This document shows positions 45,597 through 57,400 of a DNA stretch of 64,000 nucleotides, one piece after another. Origin of the DNA: Hirudinaria manillensis (Eukaryota > Annelida > Clitellata > Hirudinida > Hirudinidae); the NCBI GenBank assembly GCA_034509925.1, contig CM067534.1, forward strand, positions 2,706,501-2,770,500, given 5' to 3'. Under the pieces are notes generated by a model. That model had not been told where the DNA came from. It saw nothing but the letters and a program-made list of their open reading frames with translations, and made no database searches. Each line of letters begins with the position of its first letter. Positions within the stretch are counted from its first letter, which is position 1. A program made the translations under genes and the position numbers.

Positions 45597-46066
45597 AAGG
45601 CCGGCCCATCCCGCTCTCTGATTTATCATGCCCGTCCGGCCAGGCCCACTGAATGTGAAACATAACGTAAGAGCCGGCCCGCCCCAATTATGCATCCATC
45701 TCATACATGATCTTAATAATCAGAAACTAATAATAAGTCTGATATTCCTTATTATGTTCAGTAGATCAATGAAAATATTTATTATTATAATACGAACACA
45801 GTATACATTGTTTAACCCTATTGTCTAGTTTTCTGAATAACCATAGAATTTAATTGCTCAAATCCCTTTGTTCAGAAGCGATTCAAATATTAAGGATGGT
45901 ATTTCTTGCTGTACAGAAAGTAAAATTTTATTAAATCGAATATGCCAATCTGATTTGAGAACATGACGACCCGCCAACGCTTTGAAGCATTGAACGATGA
46001 TGACCCGGCCAGTCTATTTGTTTGAGGTCTGGTAGTTGGTTTTAACGGGCCTAACCCTAACCCTTC
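45597..46066. mobile_element. GC-rich MITE-like block, copy 1
   Basis: Ends are rich in GGCC/GGCCCG words (GGCCGGCCCATCCCGC at the left, ACCCGGCCAG and GGGCCTAACCC at the right), with AT-rich DNA between. Such word use is typical of hAT-derived non-autonomous elements, and the hAT-like fragment is directly adjacent. I could not define exact terminal inverted repeats or a target-site duplication. Confidence 0.4.
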
Positions 46067-46306
46067 AAATACACAACAGAGAAAGTATCACCAAATACTT
46101 TAATATTTGAGTATCGGCATCACTTTCTCTGATACTATCAAAGCAAGGCATAAATATTGCTATAAGATTTTAAAATTATGGGTAACAACCCTTATTATAG
46201 TTAGGAACTTTAGGAAAAATGTTCTTTCATTTGAATAAATATTTATTCAAGCATCAAGTATAACATTTGATAACAATGACTTCATCGTTTACATTCGGTA
46301 AACCTG

Positions 46307-47178
46307 CTACCAGGGTAGGTAGCACAAGCCGTCCCTGCATTCAAAATTTACTGGACATTCAGAACAGGCTGGACCTTTTTTGTATGGCTTCTTTCCAACG
46401 ATGTTTCCACTGATGAGAAATAAACAAAATGTTAGAAAAGTCACTCATTTCATGTCAATTACAATAAATTATAATATTACTGATAAACTATTTAACAGCT
46501 TTCTTACCCCGGACCGTAGTGGCAGACCAGGTAGCTTCCGGATTTGATAGAATTGGTTTTTGGGAAATGAAATTCAGGGCAGAGGGCCATTGCGCAACCG
46601 ACATATTCGGAATTGGCCCAGACGACCTAATGACGAAAGTAATTGTTATTTTTTTTAACGAATTTTTGAATTAATTCATTCTTTTCTTTAAAAAGAATAT
46701 ACATGAAATCGTTTCAAATGCAATCAGTCTTTTAACCTGTGTGTAATGTCCACAGACTTTGGAACATGACCCGGTTTTGAAGTCATAGTAATTCTTTTCA
46801 CTGTAGAAGCTGTCTATTCCTCTTGTTTCATTTAGATGCATAGAATGGGCCATATGGAGATTCTGTCCGACGTAATCGAAGTCCGTTTCTATGCCTTCCG
46901 GCATACCGTGCTCCCAAATGCAAAGGTCAGCCCAGGCGCTCGCTTGCAATGCCAGAGTTGGATCCCATTGCTGTCATAGTGAAAATTGTTAGATCTTAAC
47001 ATGTTACGGTTTGAGAGATTCGTTAATAATCAGATACCATTTCCAGCATATTACTGGCTCCTTCTTGTCTCCTCAGTTTGTTGTGATGATCGAGAACCAC
47101 CTTTTCCATCTCAGGGCTAAGCAGCTTTGACGAAGCTTGGCTCAAAACCACAGCAAAGAGGATCAAAATCTTCACCAT
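46307..47178 (-). CDS. Secreted CAP-domain protein, copy B
   Basis: Four exons: 47038-47178, 46737-46970, 46508-46626, 46307-46409, coding 198 residues with the same exon plan as copy A (first three exons equal in length). Signal peptide MVKILILFAVVLSQAS, then DHHNKLRRQ, CIWEHGMPEG, CGHYTQVVWANSEYVGC and YLVCHYGPGGN, and the Cys-rich tail with CSECPVNFEC. It is a clear paralogue of A with many replacements in exon 2, for example around the FDYVGQNLHMAHSMHLNET stretch. Predicted protein appears the same as copy D. Confidence 0.93.
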
Positions 47179-49784
47179 TTTCTGGCTTACTGTTCTGATG
47201 GTAAAACAAAGTTATCATATTACTGAACGGCCTTATATATTCTACATAGTCTACAAGTTTTACCTCGAATATGTGTTCGATAACGTTTCATGTGCTCTGT
47301 TCTCTGATATTTAAGCAGATTTTTATTTCTTGTGCAAACTGCAAGAGTAATCCTTTCTGTTTGCTTGCAAATGTTTTTATGTAGTTCTTGATTGTATAAA
47401 CTTAGCGTCGGAATGTGTGTATTCTCTAATCATTGCTGATAAACATTTTGAAAGTGCTTTGTACCTAATGAACAAATGAACACATAATGAAAAATGTTAA
47501 CCTATGATTCCACGATATTGATATATTAAAAACAGAATTATTATTATCTGAAAGCCACTTATTTCATCCGTGCCAATGTGAACTTGTCAATCCATTTGTT
47601 TGCGTGTTCCACTTCTAAATATTTTCATATCTTACATTGTTTCCAGTTTCATTGAACTGGACTGAAGATTTCGGTAACATGATAGGTCTGCTTTTAGTTT
47701 GATCATTTATCACAATATTATTAATAATATGTTTAATACATCTAACAATATAAAGTGATACGTTATAATAATATATTTTTAGTAATAATATTTTGATGAT
47801 TATTTCGATTTAATAGGCGATTGCCATTCTAATAACTTGCGTAATTCAAACGAGTTTCGGTCTGATCCGGCCAGATCAACGCTAAAATTATTTTCGATTA
47901 AATACACCGGTCCACGATCTTATTCTAATATACCATTCGATATTAATTCATCCACCTCATTAGCCACATTCAGCAAATTATTTAAGTCGCACCTAATTCG
48001 CTCGTAAAATTCGAATTTTTCATAAACCGCTATAGTTAAATAACTTAATATTATTGCTGCCAATAATCGATCTAATTCTATATCTTTAAATAGGTTGCCT
48101 CCTTAGCAGGAATAATTCGTTTAGGGCATCCTTGGTTTCACCGTTATATTTTTCTCTTTTCCAATTTGTGTGATGTTGTTAATTTTGGTGCCTCCAAAAA
48201 GATGAATAAATAAATTATAATTTTGATTAATGTTTTGATAAGCTATATGGTGGCAGATTATGTTATTTTCATGCATTTGTACCTCATACTTTGCCCATTT
48301 TATGTTTTGAAACTTATTGTTAAATATATGTGCTTTTGAAGATTATTTCTTCCAGTTATAATTCACTATTATTTAAATTTGATTATAAATTGAAACGGCT
48401 GCTTTCCAGGTCTAATATTGTCTGCAAACTATTTGCAGACGATGTTAAGCTCTATTGCCTCCCAACGTCTTCACAAACACAGTTACAATCAGCTCTTGAT
48501 AAGGTCGCACAATGGAGTAATACATGGCAGTTGCAACTCGCACCCGATAAATGCCAGATCCTCACCATAGCCGGCCGCAGAAAGGAAGCAGGCGAGCTCC
48601 GAAAATACTCCATCAACGGTCAGGCCCTTCAAAGCGTGGACATGATTAGAGATCTCGGAGTCGTAATAGGTCCTTCCCTGGAGTTTGTTACTCATATTGA
48701 AGCCATCACTCACAAAGCTGCCAAAACCTCTTGGATGATCAGGAAGTCTTTTTCTGCCAAAGACCAGGAAATCTTAAAGCTTGCCTTCTGCACTTACGTC
48801 AGACCCATCCTCGAATATAGTTCACCAGCCTGGAATCCCCACCATATATTTCTCATTGACAGAATTGAAAAGGTTCAGAAAAAATTCACTAAATCAATAC
48901 CTTCTGTTGCATCATATTCATATATGGACAGACTCAAACTCCTCAATCTCCCCACCTTGGAAAAGCGCCGCCTCCTGGCCGACTTGACCTTCTGCTTCAA
49001 ACTGCTGAAGGGTTTTGTAGACTCTCCCCTGAAACACTTCCTGGTTCTTCAAAGTTATCGCGGCACAAGGGGTCACAATCTCAAGCTAAAGCAATGCAAA
49101 TTTTCTACCGACGTCGTCTAATATTCTTTTTGCAATAGGATTGTTAAACCCTGGAACTCATTACCACCTGATTTTATTAATGCTACAACCGTTTCTAGAT
49201 TCAATGCACTTATAAGAGACTTTGATCTTAGCAAATATCTTACATATAACTAACTCTCATTGTAGTCATTATCGCCACCTTGACTCATACTGTCATTGCA
49301 ATTTGTCCTTGCTCGAATTGGAAATCGAAAACTGTGTTAGTGGTCCTATTGGGCCCTTCAGTTTGAATAAATAAATAAATAAATAAAAAATATTTAAGCA
49401 CTTTACCTTGTTGGACACAATTTAATATTTTCAATTCATCAATAATTATTGCTATAAGCAATGATTTGATTTCATTTACACAGCACAACGTTCATAACCT
49501 CAGAGGATCTTAACTATTTCAATAATTTTGAATAAAACGTTTAATGGCGTCAACGTCTTTTGAAATATTTCACGGAAGGAAATTAATTTTCCAAGAGTTG
49601 CTGGTCGATTAAAATCGGTTTATCTGTTGACATTTTCATACACATGATCGATATGTTAAAATTCTATTTGTACAATATCAATTTAGCAAATTCAAGGTGT
49701 AGGAGAAAAGCCACTTTATTTGAAACGATAATTAATCAGATATCAGGCATATTGTTTGATAATGATAATTGATTTCGTTTATGT
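47179..49784. other. Spacer between CAP genes B and C
   Basis: Includes the 5' flank of gene B, a LINE fragment (listed separately), the right end of duplication unit 1 and the 3' flank of gene C; a minus-strand AATAAA at 49715-49720 fits gene C. No other gene seen. Confidence 0.55.
48351..49392 (+). mobile_element. 5'-truncated non-LTR retrotransposon (LINE) fragment
   Basis: Encodes the C-terminal half of a Jockey/CR1-like reverse transcriptase: the catalytic box FADDVKLY near the start, then QWSNTWQLQLAPDKCQ, DLGVVIG, YVRPILEYSSPAWNPH and the thumb/connection region. The frame stops at TAA 49119-49121, but the same frame continues from 49122 with NRIVKPWNSLP and ends properly at 49251-49253, so the first stop is a disabling mutation. 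The 3' end is an AATA/AAAT simple tail (about 49365-49392). Everything before the FADD box is missing, the usual result of incomplete reverse transcription. Comparison with 54290-54310 shows the site without the insertion. Confidence 0.85.
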
Positions 49785-50666
49785 TCAAGGTTTGAAGCAC
49801 AAGCCGTCCCTGCATTCGTAACTTTCTGGGCATTCCGAACAAGCTGGACCTTTATTGAATGGCTTCCTTCCTCTGACGTTTCCACTGATGAGAAATAAAC
49901 AAAACATTGGAAAATCACTCAGTTCATGTCAACATTGATTATAATACTACTGGTAAACTATTTAACAACTTTCTCACCCAGGACCATAGTGGCAAACCAA
50001 GTAGGTTCCGGATTTGGTAGTGTTGCTTTTAGGGAAGAAGAATTCTGGGCAATATGTCACTGCACAACCGAGATATTCGGAATTGGCCCAAACGACCTAA
50101 TTATGAACAAAAATATTTGTCAATTTTTTAACTTTTTAAATTCAATCATTCCTTTATTTTTATATTTAAATCGTTATGAAATCGTTTAAATTAAAAAAAA
50201 AGTTGATATTCAATCAGTCTATTAACCTGTGTGTAATGTCCACAGACTTTGGAACAGGACAAAGTTTCGTAATCGTACGAACTCTTTTCCTTGTAAAAGA
50301 CGTCTATTCCTACTGTTGCGTTTAGAGTTTTGGCCGTGGTCATGAAGAGATTTTGGCCGACGTACTTGAAATTGGTTTCAATACCCTCTGGTCTTCCGTG
50401 ACCCCAGACGCAGGCGTCAGACCATGCGCTCGCTTGGATGGCCAGAGTTGGGTCCCATTTCTGACATAGTGAAAATTGTCAAATATTAATAGGTTACGTT
50501 TAGACAGATATTAATCATCACATACCATTTCCTTCATGTTACTGGCTCCTTCCTGTCTCCTCAGGTTGTTGTGATGATCGAGAACTGCCTTTTCTATCTC
50601 GGGGCTAAGAATCGTTGCCGAAGCCTGGCTTAAAACCACAGCAAAGAGGATCAAAATCTTCACCAT
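49785..50666 (-). CDS. Secreted CAP-domain protein, copy C
   Basis: Four exons: 50526-50666, 50227-50460, 49978-50096, 49785-49884, coding 197 residues. Domain layout and motifs are those of copy A. In the coding exons I see only a handful of differences from A, all silent apart from one Asp-to-Gly change in the tail (CRDDLC in A, CRDGLC here; Gly is also found in B and D). Introns and flanks are also close to identical. Confidence 0.93.
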
Positions 50667-52769
50667 TTTCTAGCTTGATGTTCTGACGATAAAACATAGT
50701 TAACATATTACTATGTGACTATACATCTTCCACGAGGTATACAAATTTTACCTCGAATAAGAGTTCGATAACGTTTGATGAACTCTGTTCGCTGATATTT
50801 AAGGAGTTTTGAATCTCTTGTGTAAACTGCAAAAGTCATTCTTTCTGTTTGCTTCTCAAACTTGCAAATATTTTCCGATCTCACGTAGTTAATGATCGTA
50901 CAAACTTAGGTTCCTGCATGCGTCAGAATGAAGATTTGTATTTGTTAATAAATATTCTGATTGTTCTAACTCAGATGTATAACCTCTCTCATCTTCCAAC
51001 CATTTTTGTCCTTTACTGACAATTTTAATTAACATATCTACATCTTATAACTGTTCGTGTAATAAATTTTTTTTCAAAGAATAAGAATAAGCATCTACGT
51101 TAATATGAACATACTATATTTTTTATTATTAACAAAAATCAGAGTTAGTAATTAACGTCTGTACCAAATTAATTTTTTTTATTTAATAATAGATTTTTCA
51201 AAATAATAGAGAAATACTGAAATATTAGTGATCATTCTATGACATTTGTTGTCATAAACCTAGATTGTGGATGTTATTATTGGTTTTATCGTTACATTCT
51301 GTTCAATTTTTTATCCAGTTTTTGAGTTTTCCTCATTGATGTTGAAATAAAATATTTGATAGCATGATTCACAAAACATTCAAAGTTGATCTAATAAATT
51401 CGAAGAATTACCATTTTATACTGAATGATTTATAAACATCCGATGCTACAAAAGTTGAAATCGTCGTTTTCAACAATGTCTATGAGTAGACATATGATAA
51501 TTTAGCAGCATTGTGGAATAAGCGGAATAGGTTTATTGGCTGCAGAGAAGATTTGGCATCGTCTTGGGGCACTTTTTTTTTATCATCAGAAGATGATATT
51601 CTGTTTATGACGAGGTATCTGCAGTGAATAAAATTTTGTCTACAACCGAAAATGAAATGGACGACCCATCCCGCTCTCTGATTTATCGCGCCCGTCCGGC
51701 CAGGCCCACTGAATGTGAAGGTTATGTAAGAGACGGCCCGCTCCAATTATGCATCCGTCTCATACATGATCTTAATAATCCGAAACTACTAATAAGTCTG
51801 ATATTCATAATCATGTTCAGTAGATATGAATTTTTTATTATTATAATGCGAACACAGTATCCATTGTTTTACACTTTTGTCTAGTTTTCTGAATAGCCAT
51901 AGAATGTAATCTCAAATTCTCAATTAGTTCGTCACTAATCACTTAATAAAATTTCAATAGTTTTTTTTTAAGTAAAATTTGAATATTAATGATACTTCAT
52001 AAAAAATCCCTTTGTTCAGAAACGTTCCAAAGATTAAGGACGGTATCTCTTGCTGTACAGAAAGTAATATTTTATTAAATCGAATATGTTAATCTGAGTT
52101 GAGAACACGACGACCCGCCAAAGCCTAATTTGAAGCATTGAACGTCGGCCCGGCCAGCCCATTTGTTTGAAATCTGGTAAAGGGTTTTTACGGACCGGCC
52201 CCGACCTTGCAATTCTCTAATTCTTATGGCCTCTTAGCTTTACCACAGTCAGAGGAGAGTATTGGATATTAGTGGATATCCGAATATAAAAAAATTACTT
52301 ATTTCACTCAATACCAGATTACGAGCCACGTCAGCAGTGGAAAACTTTATCTCTATCGATGGCATAATTTTTTTCATCCCTTCTTTCGAACACGACCAGA
52401 GAACATTTGTATATGTTGATATTTATGAGAATAACAAAGTGGTGACAAAAAATTTTCTTCTAACGTGTTTCTCATGTGATGCTGTTTTCCTATTCAGACA
52501 ATAATGTCAGATGAGCCAGCTGCTTCAAATACACAACAGAGAAAGTAACACCAAATACTTAGTTATTTGAGTATATCGGCATCACTTTCGCTAATACTAT
52601 CAAAGCAAAGCCTCAGTATTTGTTACAAGATTTTAAAAACACCGTTAACAACCCTTACTATAATTAGGAACTTTAAGAAAAATATTCTTTCATTTGAATA
52701 AATATTTATTCAAGCATCAAGTATAACATTTGATAACAACGACTTCATCGTTTACATTCGGTAAACCTG
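50667..52769. other. Spacer between CAP genes C and D
   Basis: Counterpart of 44230-46306 but without the hAT-like transposase fragment and with about 310 extra bases at 52207-52515. Contains the GC-rich block copy at 51656-52205 and a minus-strand AATAAA at 52705-52710 for gene D. Confidence 0.55.
51656..52205. mobile_element. GC-rich MITE-like block, copy 2
   Basis: Matches 45597-46066 with small indels. The right end here is better preserved (CGGCCCGGCCAGCCC, then GGACCGGCCCCGACC). Not an independent insertion: it came with the duplication. Confidence 0.4.
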
Positions 52770-53640
52770 CTACCAGGGTAGGTAGCACAAGCCGTCCCTG
52801 CATTCAAAATTTACTGGACATTCAGAACAGGCTGGACCTTTTTTGTATGGCTTCTTTCCAACGATGTTTCCACTGATGAGAAATAAACAAAATGTTAGAA
52901 AAGTCACTCATTTCATGTCAATTACAATAAATTATAATATTACTGATAAACTATTTAACAGCTTTCTTACCCCGGACCGTAGTGGCAGACCAGGTAGCTT
53001 CCGGATTTGATAGAATTGGTTTTTGGGAAATGAAATTCAGGGCAGAGGGCCATTGCGCAACCGACATATTCGGAATTGGCCCAGACGACCTAATGACGAA
53101 AGTAATTGTTATTTTTTTTTTAACGATTTGAATTAATTCATTCTTTTCTTTAAAAACAATATACATGAAATCGTTTCAAATGCAATCAGTCTTTTAACCT
53201 GTGTATAATGTCCACAGACTTTGGAACATGACCCGGTTTTGAAGTCATAGTAATTCTTTTCACTGTAGAAGCTGTCTATTCCTCTTGTTTCATTTAGATG
53301 CATAGAATGGGCCATATGGAGATTCTGTCCGACGTAATCGAAGTCCGTTTCTATGCCTTCCGGCATACCGTGCTCCCAAATGCAAAGGTCAGCCCAGGCG
53401 CTCGCTTGCAATGCCAGAGTTGGATCCCATTGCTGTCATAGTGAAAATTGTTAGATCTTAACATATTACGGTTTGAGAGATTCGTTAATAATCAGATACC
53501 ATTTCCAGCATATTACTGGCTCCTTCTTGTCTCCTCAGTTTGTTGTGATGATCGAGAACCACCTTTTCCATCTCAGGGCTAAGCAGCTTTGACGAAGCTT
53601 GGCTCAAAACCACAGCAAAGAGGATCAAAATCTTCACCAT
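52770..53640 (-). CDS. Secreted CAP-domain protein, copy D
   Basis: Four exons: 53500-53640, 53199-53432, 52971-53089, 52770-52872, coding 198 residues. Same motifs and exon lengths as copy B. The only coding difference from B that I see is one silent change in the CGHYTQ segment. It is the copy closest to polycystin-2 and shares its orientation. Confidence 0.93.
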
Positions 53641-54497
53641 TTTCTGGCTTACTGTTCTGATGGTAAAACAAAGTTATCATATTACTGAACGGCCTTAGAT
53701 ATTCTACATAGTCTACAAGTTTTACCTCGAATATGTGTTCGATAACGTTTGATGTGCTCCGTTCTCTGATATTTAAGCAGATTTTTATTTCTTGTGCAAA
53801 CTGCAAGAGTAATCCTTTCTGTTTGCTTGCAAATGTTTTTATGTAGTTCTTGATTGTATAAACTTAGCGTCGGAATGTTGTGTGTATTCTCTAATCATTG
53901 CTGACAAACATTTTGAAAGTGATTTGTATCTAATGAACAAATGAACACATAATGAAAAATGTTAACCTATGATTCCGCGCTAGTAATATATTAAAAACAG
54001 AATTATTATAAGCAAAAAATAATATTAATTTGTTTCAAATGTTATGCTGGATATTGGCAACTATATTAACTCTGAGTGACAAAATTATTTCTGTTTATTT
54101 TGATGTTTATTAATTTATAAAAAATTATTACTGATATAAATAATTTGTAATTATCTGAAAGCCACTCATTTCATCCGTGCCAATATGAACTTGTCAATCC
54201 ATTTGTTTGCAAGTTCCACTTCTAAATATTTTTATATCTTACATTGTTCTCAGTTTCATTGAACTGTTTAATTTGTGTGCGTTTGAAGATTATTTCATGG
54301 AACTTTACCTTGCCAGATACAATTTAATATTTTCAATTAGTCAATTATTATTGCTATAAGCAATGATTTCATTTATATAGCACAACGTTCATAGCCTCTT
54401 AACAATTTCATGAATTTTAAATAAAACGTTTAATGGTGTCAACGTCTTTTGAAATAATTCACGGAAAGAAATTAATTTTCCAAGCGTTCCAAGATCT
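53641..54497. other. CAP D upstream region and polycystin-2 3' flank
   Basis: Conserved CAP 5' flank, then AT-rich DNA with about 135 bases (54010-54145) not found in unit 1, then the LINE-free counterpart of 48330-49605 and the presumed polycystin-2 3' UTR. Confidence 0.55.
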
Positions 54498-57400
54498 TCA
54501 AATGATTCTGTTCTTGGAAAATGGCTCGTTCCGCCATCTTTCGAACTCTTCGTTGACGGCTTTTTCCACTTCCTGCTGTGCCATGTCATCTGTCAAGTCA
54601 TTGCTCTGCGACAGAAAATAAAAAATAAAACAAATTGCTTTAAGTGCTTAAAAATGTAAGTATATATTTCAAAAGTGCATGAGTAAAGATGATCATTATA
54701 AAGAGAGTGACTGAAGCTGATTCCAGATGATCTTATTATTATTAAATTTATACAATATAAATTAACACATTAATCTTATCAATTTCAATAACAATCTGCT
54801 CAATGGTAATAAGTTAGTAATGGTAAATATCAACTAATAGCCTCATTAACATCAGTCAGCACTTGACTATATTAGTTACTAATCTCATTAACCTTCACAG
54901 TCTGATTAATATTACCTAATGAGCTTGTAGCATTAATTAATTATCAGTTAACATTAATCAGGGATCAGTTTAATAACAAATTATAATCCACAGATCACAG
55001 ACCTCAGCTATATCATCTATGACTCTTCCGATGTTCTCCCGTCTCCTCAATTTGGCTTCTTCCATGGCTTCCAGCTTGACAAGGACCGCGTTGATCCTCG
55101 AGCTGATGCTGCCGACGGAGCTTTCCAGGTTGTCCACTCTCTTTTTCAGGTGAGTGAAGCGCTCACCTGAAGTGTCGATCTCATCGTCTTCGTCTCCATT
55201 CTCAGCAGCAGCTTCAGAATGGTAACCGTCTTCTTCTTTATCCCCTAATTTCCCTGATTCCATTTTGTTGATGTTTTTCGAGAGTACTAACTGTGAGAAT
55301 GGCATCTTAGTTCGATAGTGGCATCGACTTTGTAATTATATTTAATTGGGTCATCTTTATAAATATCTCGTTAGACTACGTTTCACAAGAACTGTCGTTT
55401 GTAGACATTTAACAGAAATCAAATCTGCCTATCATTAGCTGAAATAATAAATTAATGGCATAAATTAATCCGATTATTCATCGCGAACCTTCTGCTCGCT
55501 GAGATCGGCTTGGAGTTTCTTGAGTTCGCTTTCGTCCAAAATTCTGTCACCGCTTTTGTCGTACTTGGAAAAGACAGACTCGATTTCGTCGTCTGCATAT
55601 CCCCTCCTGGATAATAGATCATTAATCAACCGATTAATCGACGCCCAATTAATTAACTTGATAAAGTTAAAAATAATCGCTTATTTGTAAGATACGATAT
55701 CCACATTACGTGGATTGCTATTCATCAACGCCATCATCATAGTCATCGTCGTTGCCATCATCATCACCATCGCCGATATCGTCAATATCATCAACCAACG
55801 CTCTCAGGTCCTTTCTCCATTCTTCAAAGTCGATGACCTTGTCATTGTTGACGTCAGCAGTTCCAAGGGCTTCCTCTATTTGCACGAGTTTCTTCCTCTT
55901 CAGGTGCAACTTCTCCAGCAGCCTGTTGGCCCTCTATTGATCGATCATGACATGGGTTGAAGGTCGATTGACGTTCGGAATTGTTGATTGAAATTGAATT
56001 CATTCATCAACGATCACGAACTGGCAGTCGCATGATTTTACTTTAGGTTCTCATAGGTGTTTATTACGAACAATACCACATTAAGATTATCCTTCAATGA
56101 AATCCCACTTTTATTATTTAATTAATCATTTTATTTATTTATTAATTTATTTGTTCATCTACACAGATTCCAAGCACTCAGACAAACCTCTTTGAAGAAC
56201 TTTTTCACGTCGATCTCGCTCGGTCTGCTAGCAAGGTCTGCCTTGACCTCGGCGTAGGTGTCGTTGATGATGGCCAGGAACATGTTGAGGAGGACGAAGA
56301 AGACGAAGAAGACGTAGAGAATGAAATACAATGGTCCAAGGATCCGGTTGGCCTGCTGCAGAGCCTGGAAGTTGAAGTCTCCCAGAATGATCCGGAACAA
56401 GGTGAAGCTGGAAATTGGCACCCATTTTTGGAAAAATCGGTTGAATTTTAATTTGAATAATAAGACGAATATCTCATGAATCAATAACACAATTTCTAAG
56501 CGCTGCTCACGAATCAATCAATCATCGACATTCAACCGACATTGAGTTGGAAAAGGTGTTGAAGTCGACCACTTGGGTTCCGAACATCAGATATCCCAGC
56601 TGGGCGAATGCCAAGAAGATGATGAAGAACATCACAGAAAATCCCGACAAGTCCTTCGAACTTGCTCCCAGCGTCAATGACAGCTGTGACATTGTCCTGC
56701 TGAAGCCAATGTATTTGAAGATCTGAAAAATAAATTAAAAAAACTAATAGCTAATAATACCACTAACAATAATAATAATAATAATAATAGTAACAATTAG
56801 CCCAAATATTATCGCCATTATAAGGACCATTGTCTTCGTCATCATGGCCATCATTATCATGATCGCTATCAACTAAGTCGTCGTCATCATCCTCATTATC
56901 ATCCGACCGACCTTGATCCAGGCAAAGAAAACCATGACGGCCAGAGCGGCGTTGAATACCATTTGCCAATAGGTGAGGAAATCAAAGTCAATGTAAGAGT
57001 TTGGCATCAGGAAGAGCAGATCCAAGTGCTTCTTGATGGCAAAGTAGCAGTAGGCGTTGAAGGCGATACAACAGCAGGCTATCACGAGCACCACGATGTC
57101 CAAGATGTTCCAGAATTCTTTCAGGTAGGAGAAGCCAAGCTTCTTCAACTGGTCGGGAGATGGTGATTGATTAGTCTTATGATGATAATCATTATTATAT
57201 GACGATAATGATGACGACGACGATGATGATTATTATAATTATAATTATTATTATTATCATCACCTCTATAATTTCTTCGATGATGTAATAGACGACGAAG
57301 ACGCAGAAAGCGATTTCAAAGCCGAGAACGATGAAGTCGAACATGTTGTTGTACCTGATGAGTTTCGTTGGTCTGAAGACATAGGAGTTGATTATTCCGC

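Larger units (their letters stand above)
44230..46306. other. Spacer between CAP genes A and B
   Basis: Upstream region of gene A and downstream region of gene B. About 170 bases above each CAP start are strongly conserved among copies, in keeping with 5' UTR or promoter. It also holds an hAT-like fragment and a GC-rich block, listed separately. A minus-strand AATAAA for gene B is at 46252-46257. Confidence 0.55.
43200..49605. repeat. CAP duplication unit 1
   Basis: Segmental duplication unit carrying CAP genes A and B. It matches 49640-54487 almost base for base over the genes and much of the spacers. Differences are indels: an hAT-like segment (about 45185-45590) and a LINE fragment (about 48351-49392) are present here and absent from unit 2, while unit 2 has extra sequence at about 52207-52515 and 54010-54145. 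Confidence 0.85.
49640..54487. repeat. CAP duplication unit 2
   Basis: Carries CAP genes C and D and corresponds to 43200-49605. It lacks the LINE and hAT-like segments of unit 1. Homology stops at about 54487, only about ten bases from the polycystin-2 stop codon. Confidence 0.85.

Noticed and set aside
49285..49488. Minus-strand frame over the LINE 3' end
   Set aside because: It crosses the simple AATA tail and the insertion junction, so it cannot be a conserved gene.
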